Below, in pieces: positions 1 to 9,877 of a stretch of 64,000 bases of DNA. This stretch comes from Nocardia aurantiaca. GTDB lineage: Bacteria > Actinomycetota > Actinomycetes > Mycobacteriales > Mycobacteriaceae. The notes under the pieces were generated by a model, which worked only from the letters and a program-made list of their open reading frames with translations, was not told where the DNA came from and made no database searches. The first letter of the stretch is position 1; each line of letters starts with the position of its first letter. The stretch covers positions 248,001 to 312,000 of the forward strand of contig NZ_WMBB01000006.1 in NCBI RefSeq assembly GCF_009708175.1, in the 5' to 3' direction. The translations under genes and the position numbers were made by a program.

Positions 1-43
1 CCACCAAGCATATGTTTCAAATGTGACTGGTGAGGTTTCTTTG

Positions 44-817
44 CTACGCCGAGGTTATCGGCCGCGCGCCCATCAGGGCTGTACCGACACGCACGCAGGT
101 GGATCCATGACGAATGGCCGCCTCCAAATCGCTGGACATACCCGCCGATAGTTCTTTCGCATCGGGGTGGACGGTCGTTAATGCGGCGTGGATGCGCGCC
201 AGTTGCTCGAAGGCGGCATCCGGATCCACATCCAGCGGAGGGATGGCCATCAGGCCCGCGAGCTGCAGGGATTCCGAGGCGGCGACCTGATCGGCGAGCG
301 CGCGCAGGGCCGCGTCGCGGGCGCCGCCGCGGGACGGGTCCTCGTCCAGGGACACCTGCAGCAGCACGCGCAAGGGGGTGGTGCGGGATCCGTCGTCCAG
401 CGCGGCCCTCGCACCGGCGTCCAGAGCGTTCACGAGCCGGTCACTGTCCACCGAGTAGACCCCATCCGCCCAGCGTGCAACGGATTTCGCCTTGTTCCGC
501 TGGAGCCGACCGATGAATTCCCAGCGTATCTGAGACAGGTGTCCCAGCTGCGCCACCTTGCCCGCCGCCTCCTGTTCGCGCGACTCGCCGAACTCACGCA
601 GGCCCAGGTGATAGAGGATCTCGATATCCGAGGCCGGGAAGAACTTGGTCACCGGCAGCAGGCGCACAGACCCCGGCGTCCGGCCCGCGGCCGCGCACGC
701 TGCGTCGATTCGCTCGACGAGTGCCGACAGGGCGGCGGCGAGCGCCGCGGCGCGACGCTCGCCGCACGTGACCTGTGCCGCATCGGAAGCCTCTGCGGCG
801 GTGAAGCTTTCGGTCAT
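44..817 (-). CDS. yggS: YggS/PLPBP-family pyridoxal-phosphate homeostasis protein
   Basis: A 257-residue protein of the PLP-binding YggS/YlmE family, a cytoplasmic single-domain alanine-racemase-like barrel that buffers pyridoxal phosphate and has no known catalytic turnover. The expected PLP lysine is in LLPVTK at about residue 58. The family blocks GESREQE, WEFIGRLQRNK (about 99-110) and SAGMSSDLEAAI (about 225-237) are all present. The ATG at 817 is chosen because it overlaps the TGA of the upstream gene as ATGA; a longer reading to 916 would overlap that gene by 100 bp. The gene ends the dcw run in this window; in relatives sepF follows just beyond the left edge. Confidence 0.93.
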   Translation of the reverse strand: MTESFTAAEASDAAQVTCGERRAAALAAALSALVERIDAACAAAGRTPGSVRLLPVTKFFPASDIEILYHLGLREFGESREQEAAGKVAQLGHLSQIRWEFIGRLQRNKAKSVARWADGVYSVDSDRLVNALDAGARAALDDGSRTTPLRVLLQVSLDEDPSRGGARDAALRALADQVAASESLQLAGLMAIPPLDVDPDAAFEQLARIHAALTTVHPDAKELSAGMSSDLEAAIRHGSTCVRVGTALMGARPITSA

Positions 818-1575
818 TCTGTAACTCCCTCGGATGACATCCAAATCACACCGGCGAGTCGGCCGGTCGGCGCGCCGCGGCGGTGTGAGAACAGCGTCTT
901 GTCCTCGATGGTGCACCGCGGATCCATCGCCACCGCGCCCACGCCGGCCGCCTCGAGCTGCCTGCGGATGCCCGCGCGCAGATCCAGACCGGGCGTGCCC
1001 TTGGCAGTGGTGGTCGCGCTGCCCGGCAGATGCGCCTCGACATCCGCGCGCATGGCGGCGGGCACCTCGTATTGGCGACCGCTCGCCGCCGGGCCGAGGA
1101 ACGCGCCAATGCGCTCGGGCTTCGCGCCCACCGACGTCATGGCCTCCAGCACCCGTGGCACGATCCCGATCCGCGCCCCGATCCGTCCCGCGTGCACCGC
1201 CGCGATCACCCCGGCCTCGTCATCCGACAGCAGGATCGGCACACAGTCGGCGGTCAGCACCACCAGCGCCAGATCCCGCTGTGTGGTCACGAGCGCATCC
1301 GTGGCAGGCACCGGCTCGGTCCGCGGGCCGTCCACGATCTCCACATTCCGCCCGTGGATCTGTTCCATCCACACCAGCCGCTCCGGCGGCAGCCCGATAC
1401 TCTCCGCGAGCCGAACCCGATTGCGCCGCACCGCCTCCGGATCGTCCCCCACGTGATCGCCCAGGTTGAACGAGTCGTACGGCGCCTGCGAGAACCCGCC
1501 CGCCCTGGTCGTCACAACCCGCCTGGTCCGAAATACCGGTGCCGCTGCAGTCATGCCTCCGAGGGTAGTAGTCAC
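814..1575 (-). CDS. pgeF: PgeF/YfiH-family (laccase-domain) peptidoglycan editing protein
   Basis: A 253-residue member of the YfiH/DUF152 family. Members have been described as purine-nucleoside or metal-dependent oxidoreductase-like enzymes and as editing factors that keep wrong amino acids out of peptidoglycan precursors. The three conserved metal/catalytic positions are visible: His about 74 in QIHG, Cys about 111 in TADCVP and His about 128 in AVHAG. The C-terminal block DPRCTIED with FSHRR is also intact. HAG is followed by R where many relatives have W. The gene is separated from ftsZ by 235 bp that include a strong hairpin, so it may be expressed less than ftsZ. An in-frame ATG at residue 8 is an alternative start. 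Confidence 0.9.
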   Translation of the reverse strand: MTTTLGGMTAAAPVFRTRRVVTTRAGGFSQAPYDSFNLGDHVGDDPEAVRRNRVRLAESIGLPPERLVWMEQIHGRNVEIVDGPRTEPVPATDALVTTQRDLALVVLTADCVPILLSDDEAGVIAAVHAGRIGARIGIVPRVLEAMTSVGAKPERIGAFLGPAASGRQYEVPAAMRADVEAHLPGSATTTAKGTPGLDLRAGIRRQLEAAGVGAVAMDPRCTIEDKTLFSHRRGAPTGRLAGVIWMSSEGVTE

Positions 1576-1754
1576 CGACGGGCAACCCGGAACTCACCAC
1601 CCTCGGGGACCCGGCCGGGTCGTCCCGCCGGGCGGGCCGGTTGCGGATCGTCCGAACGCACGCAGCAGGTCTGGCGCAGCGAATGCGATTCGCGCACAGC
1701 GGGTCCACACCATCGCGGTCGGCGAGGCAGGACATCGTTCCCTTGTGACAGCAC

Positions 1755-1784
1755 TGCGCCCGCTCCGTGACCGGAGCGGGCGCA
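1755..1784 (-). terminator. Hairpin downstream of ftsZ
   Basis: A perfect 13-bp GC-rich stem (1755-1767 and 1772-1784) with a 4-nt loop lies 25 bp past the ftsZ stop codon. There is no T-run, as usual for actinobacterial terminators or attenuators. It probably separates ftsZ expression from pgeF. Confidence 0.6.
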
Positions 1785-1809
1785 GGGTGAATCGATCAGC
1801 GGCGCAAGA

Positions 1810-3063
1810 TCAGCGGCGCATGAAGTAGGGGACGTCAACGTCGTCGTCATCGGCATCGGGGGGCTGGATGTGATTGCGGGTGTTGGCGCCGATGGTGGGG
1901 TCGACCGCCGGGCGCGGGGCGCTGTAGGAGGGAGCCGGGCCGCGTTCGGCGACCGGCGGGGTCTGTGCCGCCGGGGCGGGGGTCGGCTCCTGGCGCGACA
2001 GGGCCGGTTCCTGGGCGCGGGTGGACGTGTATTCGGTGCTGCGGCTTACCGTTCCGGCGGAGGCGCTGGCGGTGCCGAAGGTGCGGCCGACGGCGGGTTC
2101 GATGCGCCGGGCCGGGCCGCTGCCGTCGAAGCCCGCGGCGATCACGGTCACGCGGACCTCGTCGCCGAGTGAATCATCGATGACCGTACCGAAGATGATG
2201 TTGGCCTCGATGTGCGCGGCCTCCTGGACCAGCGAGGCGGCCTCGTTGATCTCGAACAGGCCGAGGTCGGAGCCGCCCGCGATCGACAGCAGCACGCCGT
2301 GCGCGCCGTCCATGGAGGCCTCCAGCAGCGGCGAATTGATCGCTGCCTCAGCGGCCTTCACCGACCGGCCCTCGCCGCGGGCGGAGCCGATGCCCATGAG
2401 GGCCGAGCCCGCGCCGGACATGACCGACTTGACGTCCGCGAAGTCGACATTGATCAGACCCGGGGTGGTGATCAGGTCGGTGATGCCCTGAACACCGTTG
2501 AGCAGCACCTCATCCGCGGAGCGGAAGGCGTCCATCAGGCTCACGGCGGCGTCGCCGAGCTGCAGCAGCCGGTCGTTGGGGATGACGATGAGGGTGTCGC
2601 AGGACTCGCGCAGCGCCTGAATGCCCGCCTCGGCCTGGTTGCTGCGGCGCTTGCCCTCGAACGAGAACGGCCGCGTCACAACACCGATGGTGAGCGCGCC
2701 GAGCTTGCGCGCGATGGAGGCCACGACGGGCGCGCCGCCGGTGCCCGTGCCGCCGCCCTCGCCGGCGGTCACGAAGACCATGTCCGCGCCCTTGAGGACT
2801 TCCTCGATCTCGTCCTTGTGGTCCTCGGCGGCCTTGCGGCCCACCTCCGGATCGGCGCCGGCGCCCAGACCGCGGGTGAGTTCGCGACCGACATCGAGCT
2901 TGACGTCGGCATCGGACATCAACAACGCCTGCGCGTCGGTGTTGACGGCGATGAACTCGACTCCCTTGAGTCCCTGTTCGATCATCCGGTTGACGGCGTT
3001 CACGCCGCCGCCGCCGATACCGACGACCTTGATCACAGCAAGGTAGTTGTGCGGGGGCGTCAT
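1810..3063 (-). CDS. ftsZ: Cell division GTPase FtsZ
   Basis: A 417-residue tubulin-like GTPase that polymerises into the cytokinetic Z ring. The nucleotide-binding glycines are in VVGIGGGG (about 13-20), the tubulin signature GGGTGTG is at about 103-109, and the T7-loop region NVDFADV is intact. A variable Pro/Ala-rich linker leads to the conserved C-terminal peptide [13 protein letters not shown] that docks partner proteins. The ATG at 3063 is chosen because [15 protein letters not shown] is the family start and GAAGGA lies upstream; the in-frame extension to 3159 looks like leader. The sequence coding the last residues is duplicated across the stop codon. In relatives it acts with FtsW, FtsQ and SepF. 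Confidence 0.98.
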   Translation of the reverse strand: MTPPHNYLAVIKVVGIGGGGVNAVNRMIEQGLKGVEFIAVNTDAQALLMSDADVKLDVGRELTRGLGAGADPEVGRKAAEDHKDEIEEVLKGADMVFVTAGEGGGTGTGGAPVVASIARKLGALTIGVVTRPFSFEGKRRSNQAEAGIQALRESCDTLIVIPNDRLLQLGDAAVSLMDAFRSADEVLLNGVQGITDLITTPGLINVDFADVKSVMSGAGSALMGIGSARGEGRSVKAAEAAINSPLLEASMDGAHGVLLSIAGGSDLGLFEINEAASLVQEAAHIEANIIFGTVIDDSLGDEVRVTVIAAGFDGSGPARRIEPAVGRTFGTASASAGTVSRSTEYTSTRAQEPALSRQEPTPAPAAQTPPVAERGPAPSYSAPRPAVDPTIGANTRNHIQPPDADDDDVDVPYFMRR

Positions 3064-3383
3064 GGGCTCTCGCCTTCCTTCGATCTGAAACAGCTTGTCG
3101 TCTTCGGTTATCGACAGAACTCCTGCGCTATGGTCTCGGTCCGATAAACCCTCAACCATAGGTTCAGCGTTATGTCAAGTATCCGACTGGTGCGGAACGG
3201 TATTCGCAGCCACCGCGTTACGGGCGCAGGCGCGCCGAACCGAGCATCAGAATCTTGTGTGATTCAACTCGTCCGACCCACCTGAGCATCGTATCGTGGA
3301 CGGTTGCCCTCCGGTCCTGGATCGGAACCGACGGTGCCCTTCCGGCAAACCACCGAAAATTCCGGCGGCCCAATGGGTATCGC
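3064..3383 (-). promoter_or_regulatory. ftsZ upstream region (ftsQ-ftsZ intergenic)
   Basis: The 320 bp between the ftsQ stop and ftsZ hold no convincing gene. On the minus strand there is a TTGACA (plus 3173-3178) followed by TATGGT at too short a spacing, and a second TTGAGG with CATAGC at a workable spacing. This suggests tandem ftsZ promoters, as known for other actinobacteria. The exact elements are uncertain. Confidence 0.4.
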
Positions 3384-4283
3384 TCACTTTACCGTGACCA
3401 GATTCGGACTCGAAACATCGAATACCTTGCCCGGCTGGGAAAGCAGGGGGCCGACCACCGCCGCCTTGCGCGCGGAATCCACGGTTCCGCCCCAGAGCAC
3501 GGTACGGCCGTCACGCAACTCCAGGGCAATATCCGAAACCGAGCGGGCCACAACCGCTCCCACACCGACCTGGTCGCGCAGCGGAAGCGGAATGGCGGCC
3601 ATGACCGCCACCGCGGCCTTGGTCACCGCGTCCGATCCGTCCGGATGATCGGTAATCAGTTTGGGCACCCCGGGTCCCGGCGGCTCGATCGCGAATTCCA
3701 CGCTGTCGCAATCGAGCAGATGGGCGCCCTCGGGACTGTCGAAGTACAGCACCGGTGTCCGCTCCACCACCGTAACCTGGACCGTGGATGGGAAAACCCG
3801 CTGCACACGAACGGAACGGACCTTGGGCAGGTGCGAGACCCGTTCGGCCATGGCATTGGTGTCCAGCCGCATCATGGACAGTCCGTCCGGCACCTGCAGC
3901 GCGTCCAGAACCTGTTGCTCCGGAACGGCGGCCAGCCCGTCGACCTGCACCGTGCGCACCGACAGCAGCGGCGTGAACCAGGCGACCAGTCCCAGCGCGA
4001 TCAGCACCACGACCCCGGACAGCGCGCCCAGACGCACCCGGCGCGACTGCCACGCCGCCGCGATTCGCGACTCACGCCGAACCCGGCCGCGGCGCAGGCG
4101 CGCCCGTCGGGCCGCCGCGCTCTCGGCCACCGATTCGGCACCGTCCGCGTCAGCGGATTCCGCGCCGTAGGTATCGGCGTCGTAGGTATCGGCGTCGTAG
4201 GTATCGGCGTCGTAGGTCTCCGCGTCGTAGCTGTCGTCCGCGGCCGCATCCGGCCGATCCTCCGCTCCCCCACCCGAGCTCAC
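3384..4283 (-). CDS. ftsQ: Divisome protein FtsQ
   Basis: A 299-residue bitopic membrane protein that links early and late division proteins. A long acidic N-terminal cytoplasmic part precedes one membrane helix at about 85-105 (GALSGVVVLIALGLVAWF). A POTRA-like domain begins at LLSVRTVQVDGL and the periplasmic FtsQ domain runs to the C terminus. Residues about 20-40 are a run of five-residue units YDADT, encoded by 15-bp tandem repeats. The GTG start at 4283 lies 6 bp after the murC stop, with only a weak ribosome site, so coupling to murC is likely. Confidence 0.9.
   Translation of the reverse strand: MSSGGGAEDRPDAAADDSYDAETYDADTYDADTYDADTYGAESADADGAESVAESAAARRARLRRGRVRRESRIAAAWQSRRVRLGALSGVVVLIALGLVAWFTPLLSVRTVQVDGLAAVPEQQVLDALQVPDGLSMMRLDTNAMAERVSHLPKVRSVRVQRVFPSTVQVTVVERTPVLYFDSPEGAHLLDCDSVEFAIEPPGPGVPKLITDHPDGSDAVTKAAVAVMAAIPLPLRDQVGVGAVVARSVSDIALELRDGRTVLWGGTVDSARKAAVVGPLLSQPGKVFDVSSPNLVTVK
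4167..4226. repeat. 15-bp tandem repeats in the 5' part of ftsQ
   Basis: Four head-to-tail 15-bp units (4167-4181, 4182-4196, 4197-4211, and a diverged 4212-4226) on the pattern GTAGGTATCGGCGTC. Read on the minus strand they encode the repeated residues D-T-Y-D-A in the disordered FtsQ N terminus. The period is a multiple of three, so copy-number change would keep the frame. Confidence 0.85.
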
Positions 4284-4289
4284 GGTGAC

Positions 4290-5816
4290 TCACCGCCCGT
4301 GTGCCGGTCGCGCGCGCAGCCCGTCCAGAATCTGGCTGCCGAGCATGGTCACATCACCCGCGCCCATGGTGATCACCACGTCACCCGGCCGCGCCAGCGC
4401 GCCCACCTGCTTGCCGACCCGCGACATATCCGGCTGATAGTGCACGGGTTTGGTGACCGCGTTGGCCACCAGCGCGCCGTTCACGCCCGGCAGCGGTTCT
4501 TCACGCGCGCCGTACACATCGAGCACGACGACCTCGTCGGCCAGCGAGAGCGCCGCGCCGAACTCGCTCGCGAAAGTGGCGGTACGGCTGTACAAGTGGG
4601 GCTGGAACACCACGATCACCCGGCCCGGCCGCGAACGCGCGCCGTCCCGTGCCTCCTGCGCGACCAGTTCGGCCGCGGCGGAGAGCACCGCGCGCACCTC
4701 GGTCGGGTGATGGGCGTAGTCGTCGAAGACGCGCACGCCGTTCTCGCGTCCGGTGAGCTGGAAGCGACGGTGCACACCGCCGAAACCCTCCAGCCCCTGG
4801 ATGATCTCGCTGATATCGGCGCCGGTGGCGCGGGCGGCCAGCAGCGCGCCGAGGGCATTGAGGGCCATGTGCCGGCCGGGCACCGACAGCCGCAGGGTGC
4901 GTGGGGCGGGCTCGTCGGAGAGCTGGAAGACGGCCACGCCGCCGACATCGCGCGGCTCCCAGGACAACAGCTGCGCCCCGATCGGGAAGCCCGACGCGGC
5001 GAGATCGCCGGAGCCGTAACCGATCACCTGGATACCGCGCGGATCATCGGCCAGTTCGGCCGCCGCGCGCCGGGCCAGGCCCAGCGAGCCGGGATCGTCC
5101 AGGCACACCACCAGGCGGCCGCCCGGTTCGAGCCGGTCCACGAAGTCGTCGAAGACCTGGACGTACGCCTCGTCCGAACCGAAGTAGTCCAGGTGGTCGG
5201 ATTCGATATTGGTGACCACCGCGACGTCCGGCGCGTACTGCAGCAGCGACCCGTCGCTCTCGTCGGCCTCGGCCACGAAGATGCCGCCGGTGCCGTGGTG
5301 GGCATTGGTGCCCGCCTCGTTGAGCTCGCCGCCGACCGCGAAGGACGGGTCGAGTCCGCAGTGCTGCAGGGCCACCACCAGCATGGAGGTGGTCGAAGTC
5401 TTGCCGTGCGTGCCCGACACCAGCAGCGTCTTGTGGCCCTGCATGAGCGAGGCCAGCACCGCCGGACGCAGCAGCACGGGCACCCCGCGCCGATGCGCCT
5501 CCACCAGTTCGGGATTGGTCTTGGGAATGGCGGCGTAGGTGGTCACCACCGCCGTGGGCCCGCCGGGCAGCAGGTCCAGAGCGCTGGCGTCGTGGCCGAT
5601 GCGCACCTCCGCGCCGCGCGCCCGCAGGGCCAGCACGCCGCGGCTCTCCTTGGCGTCGGAGCCGGACACCATGCCGCCGCGCGACAGGAGGATTCGGGCG
5701 ATACCGGACATACCGGCACCACCGATGCCGATCATGTGCACGCGCTGCAGATGGTCGGGTAGATCGGTGTGAGCTTCCGCGGTACCCACATCACTGTCCG
5801 GCCGCTCCACTGTCAC
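4290..5816 (-). CDS. murC: UDP-N-acetylmuramate--L-alanine ligase MurC
   Basis: A 508-residue ATP-dependent Mur ligase that adds L-alanine to UDP-MurNAc in the cytoplasm. It has the N-terminal Rossmann-type motif [12 protein letters not shown] (about 27-38), the ATP-binding loop GTHGKTST (about 135-142), the central HLDYFG block and the C-terminal [10 protein letters not shown] motif. The GTG start at 5816 forms a GTGA overlap with the stop of ftsW. That junction is odd because murG normally sits between these two genes. Length and motifs are otherwise normal. Confidence 0.96.
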   Translation of the reverse strand: MTVERPDSDVGTAEAHTDLPDHLQRVHMIGIGGAGMSGIARILLSRGGMVSGSDAKESRGVLALRARGAEVRIGHDASALDLLPGGPTAVVTTYAAIPKTNPELVEAHRRGVPVLLRPAVLASLMQGHKTLLVSGTHGKTSTTSMLVVALQHCGLDPSFAVGGELNEAGTNAHHGTGGIFVAEADESDGSLLQYAPDVAVVTNIESDHLDYFGSDEAYVQVFDDFVDRLEPGGRLVVCLDDPGSLGLARRAAAELADDPRGIQVIGYGSGDLAASGFPIGAQLLSWEPRDVGGVAVFQLSDEPAPRTLRLSVPGRHMALNALGALLAARATGADISEIIQGLEGFGGVHRRFQLTGRENGVRVFDDYAHHPTEVRAVLSAAAELVAQEARDGARSRPGRVIVVFQPHLYSRTATFASEFGAALSLADEVVVLDVYGAREEPLPGVNGALVANAVTKPVHYQPDMSRVGKQVGALARPGDVVITMGAGDVTMLGSQILDGLRARPAHGR

Positions 5817-7312
5817 CTCGAATTACCCCGTTCCCTGGCGTGTTTCATCGGATAGTTGGGCTCCCAGGCCCGGGTGCTGCGCCACGACTCCGTGGAGCGG
5901 CTGGTGCGCCGGGCCGAATCCGAATCTATCGACCGTCGTGACGACGGCTCCGACCCACCCCGGCCCCGACCCGAGGGTAGCGCCCGCCGCTGCGGACCGG
6001 ACTTCACCTTGGCGTTCGTCTTGGCCTTGGCCTTGGCCCGGGCGCGGGAGGCCTGGGCCCGCGCGGGCGAATACAGTTCGGGTTTCGGCAGGCGCAGCAT
6101 GCGGCTGACCCGGCCGTCCTGCCCGGCGTGCAGGGCCGCCACCGCCTCCGGCTCATGCCGGGCGGCATTGGCGATGATGCCGAACATGAACAGGGTGATG
6201 GCCAGCGATGAGCCACCGGCCGACACCAGCGGCAGCTGCAGACCGGTCACCGGCAGCAAACCCACCACGTAGCCGACATTGATCAGCGCCTGTCCGGTGA
6301 TCCAGGTGGTCGCCGACGCGGTCAGCAGGCGGATGAACGGATCCACCGACCGCGACGCGATGCGCAGGCCCGCGTAGACGAACAGCGCGAAAAGCCCCAG
6401 CACCAGCGCACATCCGAGGAACCCGAGCTCCTCACCGATGATGGCGAAGATGAAGTCGTTGTGCGCGTTGGGCAGATAGCTCCACTTGGCGCGGGACTGG
6501 CCCAGCCCCCGGCCCCAGATACCGCCGTCGGCAAGCGAATACATGGCCTGCCGCGCCTGATACCCGATGCCCTGCGGATCGTCGCCCGGATTGAAGAAGG
6601 CGCGCATGCGGTCGGAGCGGTATCCGGCCGACAGCGCCAGAATCGACGCCGCCACGGTGCCCGACACCGCGATGGTGACGAACATGCGCAGCGGCAGCCC
6701 GCCGAACCACAGCAGCGATACCAGCACGATGCCCAGCGCGATGGTGGTGGACAGATTGGGCTCGAGCACCACCAGCAGACAGACCAGCAGGCCGGCCGGC
6801 ACCAGCGGCATGAGAATGTCCTTGTACCCGGCGTTTTCGCTCTGCCGGGACGCCAGCAGATGCGCACCCCACACCACCAGCGTGACTTTCGCGATCTCCG
6901 AGGGCTGCACCGAGACCACCCCGAGGTCGAACCAGCGCTGCGAGCCCTGTACCCGGGTGCCGACACCCGGGATCAGCACCAGCACCAGCAGCACCACCGA
7001 CAGCGCGAACACCGGGAACGACAGCTGCCGCATCACCCGCATCGGGACGCGCAGCGCGACATAGAACAGCACCGCGCCCAGAGCGGCCAGCATCGCCTGC
7101 TGGATGAACAGCGAATAGGCCGAACCGCCACCGGCATAGGACTCCACGCTGGAGGCGGAGAGCACCATGACCAGGCCGAGCACGGTGAGCAGTACCGCGA
7201 TGGCCACCACCAGGTGGAACGACGCCAGCGGGCGGGCCAGCCATGCCCCGAACCATCCGGTTCGCAAGCGCTGGGATTCGGTCCCGGCCCGCCGCGGCGT
7301 CGCCGTCGTCAT
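5813..7312 (-). CDS. ftsW: SEDS-family peptidoglycan glycosyltransferase FtsW
   Basis: A 499-residue polytopic SEDS protein, the septal lipid II polymerase that works with the PBP encoded by ftsI. About ten hydrophobic segments lie between residues 30 and 390. The large loop and the family signature [18 protein letters not shown] are intact, as is the final PLVSAGGSS block. The last 100 residues are a cytoplasmic tail rich in K, R and S. The start ATG overlaps the murD stop as ATGA. The gene is the same length as in relatives, so nothing suggests that it was truncated when murG was lost from the next position. Confidence 0.95.
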   Translation of the reverse strand: MTTATPRRAGTESQRLRTGWFGAWLARPLASFHLVVAIAVLLTVLGLVMVLSASSVESYAGGGSAYSLFIQQAMLAALGAVLFYVALRVPMRVMRQLSFPVFALSVVLLVLVLIPGVGTRVQGSQRWFDLGVVSVQPSEIAKVTLVVWGAHLLASRQSENAGYKDILMPLVPAGLLVCLLVVLEPNLSTTIALGIVLVSLLWFGGLPLRMFVTIAVSGTVAASILALSAGYRSDRMRAFFNPGDDPQGIGYQARQAMYSLADGGIWGRGLGQSRAKWSYLPNAHNDFIFAIIGEELGFLGCALVLGLFALFVYAGLRIASRSVDPFIRLLTASATTWITGQALINVGYVVGLLPVTGLQLPLVSAGGSSLAITLFMFGIIANAARHEPEAVAALHAGQDGRVSRMLRLPKPELYSPARAQASRARAKAKAKTNAKVKSGPQRRALPSGRGRGGSEPSSRRSIDSDSARRTSRSTESWRSTRAWEPNYPMKHARERGNSR

Positions 7313-8793
7313 TCGGTTCTCCCGATGTCCTTCTCGTCCAGGGCCTGCACGGCGACCGCGAAGCTGCGGCCGCGGTGCGTGTAGTCGGCGAACATGTCCA
7401 GGGATGCCGCGGCCGGGGCCAGCAGCACGGTGTCGCCGCGGTGGGCGAAGCCGGCCGCCACGCGGACCGCACGCGCCATCACCGCTTCGGGTTCGATCTC
7501 GGTGAAGGCGTCACCCATTCGAGCATCGTCCCCCGAATTCAGCTCCACCACCGGGACATCGGGGGCGTGTCGCGCCAGTGCGGCCGCGATCACCGCGGCA
7601 TCCTGGCCGAAGAGCACAGCTGCCACGAGGTGCTCGCGGCACTCCTCGATGAGATCCTCGACGCTGGCGCCCTTGAGCTGACCGCCGGCCACCCAGATCA
7701 CGGCGGGGTGGGCCAGGATCGAGGAGCGGGCGGCGTGCGGGTTGGTGGCCTTGGAGTCGTCGACGAACTGCACGCCGGACAGCTCCCGCACGAAGGCCGC
7801 CCGGTGCGGGCCGACCTTGTGCTCCTGCAGGCCCTCCTTCACGAACTGCGGCGCCACGTCGATGGATCGGGTGAGGGCGGCGGCAGCCAGGGCGTCGGCC
7901 ACCCCGGCCGGGCCCTGCGGGCTGATGTCGCCGACCTCGGCCAGGATGGCGGCCTTGGTGAAGGCGCGGTCGAGCAGCTTGCCGTCCACCACGCCCAGCT
8001 CGCCGTCGGCGGGGACGCCGATGCGGAAGCCGACGGTGCGGCGCGCCTTGGACTTTCGCGCCAGCGCGGAGGCGACCGCGTCATCCAGGCCGACCACGCC
8101 GACCCGGCCGGTCAGCGCGCGCGCCTTGGCGGCGGCGTAGGCGTCCAGGCCGCCGTGCCAATCCAGGTGATCCTCGGCCACATTCAGCACCACCCCGGCC
8201 TCGGGGCGCACCGACGGGGCCCAGTGCAGCTGGAAGGACGACAGTTCCACCGCCAGGATCTGCGGGCCCGGATTGCGCCGCAGCGCGTCCAGGATCGGCA
8301 GGCCGATATTGCCGCAGGCCACCGAGGGAATCCCGGCGGCGCGCAGGATGGAGTGCGTCATCTGAGTGGTGGTGGTCTTGCCGTTGGTGCCGGTCACCAC
8401 CAGCCACTTGCGGACCGGCCCGTAGATGCGGGCCTGATCCACCCACCAGGCGAATTCGACATCGCCCCACACCGGGATGCCCTCGGTGACGGCGGAGACC
8501 AGTACCGGGGAGTCCGGCCGCCAGCCCGGGCTGGTGATCACCAGTGCGAAGCGTTGCAGCGCATCGGGTTTCAGCAGGTCGTCGCAGGTGGCGGTGCCCA
8601 AGCCCAGTTCGGCGGCCTCGGCCAGCGCCTTCTCGCCGCCGTCGGTGACCACCGGGCGCGCGCCGATGTCCTGCAGCGGCTCGATCAACGAGCGTCCGGA
8701 GACGCCCCAACCGGCCACCAGCACGTCACGACCACGCAGGAATTCGAGCATGGGTCCCGGCGAGCGCAGGACCCTCGGAGAATGTTCGGACAT
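7309..8793 (-). CDS. murD: UDP-N-acetylmuramoylalanine--D-glutamate ligase MurD
   Basis: A 494-residue Mur ligase that adds D-glutamate to UDP-MurNAc-L-Ala. Visible are the N-terminal VAGWGVSG motif, the ATP loop VTGTNGKTTT at about 133-142, NVAEDHLDWHG in the central domain and DDSKATNPHAA in the C-terminal domain. The ATG at 8793 follows the mraY stop by 7 bp, and its own stop overlaps ftsW as ATGA. The short N-terminal extension before the Rossmann motif is variable in the family. Confidence 0.96.
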   Translation of the reverse strand: MSEHSPRVLRSPGPMLEFLRGRDVLVAGWGVSGRSLIEPLQDIGARPVVTDGGEKALAEAAELGLGTATCDDLLKPDALQRFALVITSPGWRPDSPVLVSAVTEGIPVWGDVEFAWWVDQARIYGPVRKWLVVTGTNGKTTTTQMTHSILRAAGIPSVACGNIGLPILDALRRNPGPQILAVELSSFQLHWAPSVRPEAGVVLNVAEDHLDWHGGLDAYAAAKARALTGRVGVVGLDDAVASALARKSKARRTVGFRIGVPADGELGVVDGKLLDRAFTKAAILAEVGDISPQGPAGVADALAAAALTRSIDVAPQFVKEGLQEHKVGPHRAAFVRELSGVQFVDDSKATNPHAARSSILAHPAVIWVAGGQLKGASVEDLIEECREHLVAAVLFGQDAAVIAAALARHAPDVPVVELNSGDDARMGDAFTEIEPEAVMARAVRVAAGFAHRGDTVLLAPAAASLDMFADYTHRGRSFAVAVQALDEKDIGRTE

Positions 8794-8800
8794 TGCTCAC

Positions 8801-9877
8801 TCACCCTGCCGCAGAAAGGTATTCACTGTAGAACAGGCCCAGACCGATCGCCGAGGCCATGCCGGCCAGCAACCAGAACCGGATGATCACCGAGGTCTCG
8901 GCCCACCCGCTCAGCTCGAAATGGTGATGGAACGGCGCCATCTTGAACAGGCGGTTGCGCGTGGCGCGGAAGACCGCCACCTGCAGCACCACCGACGCGG
9001 CCTCGGCCACGAACAGCGCGCCCATCACGACCATCAGCAGCTCGGTGCGGGTGGTGATGGACAGGCCCGCGAGCAGACCGCCCAGCATCAACGAGCCGGT
9101 GTCGCCCATGAAGATCTTGGCGGGCGCGGCATTCCACCACAGGAACCCGATACAGGCCGCGCCGCCCGCGGCGCACACCAGGGCTAGGTCGAGCGGGTCC
9201 CGGACCTGGTAGCAGCCCGCGACCGCGTGCGCGGAGCAGGAATTGCGCCACTGCCAGAAGGTGATGATCATGTACGCGCCCAGCACCAGGCTCATCGAAC
9301 CGGCCGCGAGGCCGTCGAGGCCATCGGTCAGGTTCACCGCGTTGGACCAGGCCACCACCAGCAGGCAGACGAATGCCAGGAAGACCACCACGCTCATCGA
9401 CAGGGTGTTGATGTCGCGTGTGTAGGACAGGCGCTTGTCGCCGGGGGTCAGGCCGTGAATGTTCTTGAACTGCAAGGCCAGCACGCCGAAGACGACGGCA
9501 GCGGTGAGCTGGCCGATGTATTTGCCGGCCGCGGTCAGGCCCAGGTTGCGCTGCTTGCGCAGTTTGATCAGGTCATCGGTGAAGCCGACGAAGCCCAGCG
9601 CCGTGGCCAGGCCCATGACCAGCAGACCCGAGGCCGACGGGCCCGGCTCACCGTAGGTCATGGAGATCAGGTGCGAGCCGAGGTAGCCCGCCCACATGCC
9701 GATGATGATCGCGACGCCGCCCATGGTGGGGGTGCCGCGCTTGGCCTTGTGGCTCTCCGGGCCGTCGACCCGGATCTCCTGTCCGAAGCCCTGTTTGGCG
9801 AAGTACCGGATCACCACGGGGGTCAGCAGGATGGAGACGGCCAGCGCGATGGCGGCCGACAACAGGATCTGGGTCAT
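8801..9877 (-). CDS. mraY: Phospho-N-acetylmuramoyl-pentapeptide transferase MraY
   Basis: A 358-residue integral membrane enzyme that transfers phospho-MurNAc-pentapeptide to polyprenyl phosphate to make lipid I. It has about ten membrane segments and the family blocks RGTPTMGG (about 47-54), [35 protein letters not shown] and PFHHHFE with its catalytic-loop histidines. Without MurG, the next enzyme, the pathway would stop at this product; see the note on the ftsW-murC junction. Its ATG overlaps the murF stop as ATGA. Confidence 0.97.
   Translation of the reverse strand: MTQILLSAAIALAVSILLTPVVIRYFAKQGFGQEIRVDGPESHKAKRGTPTMGGVAIIIGMWAGYLGSHLISMTYGEPGPSASGLLVMGLATALGFVGFTDDLIKLRKQRNLGLTAAGKYIGQLTAAVVFGVLALQFKNIHGLTPGDKRLSYTRDINTLSMSVVVFLAFVCLLVVAWSNAVNLTDGLDGLAAGSMSLVLGAYMIITFWQWRNSCSAHAVAGCYQVRDPLDLALVCAAGGAACIGFLWWNAAPAKIFMGDTGSLMLGGLLAGLSITTRTELLMVVMGALFVAEAASVVLQVAVFRATRNRLFKMAPFHHHFELSGWAETSVIIRFWLLAGMASAIGLGLFYSEYLSAAG

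Noticed and set aside
3255..5762. An 835-codon plus-strand open frame
   Set aside because: It lies entirely opposite ftsQ and murC, has Arg/His/Gln-rich composition and no family motif; it is an antisense shadow of high-GC genes.
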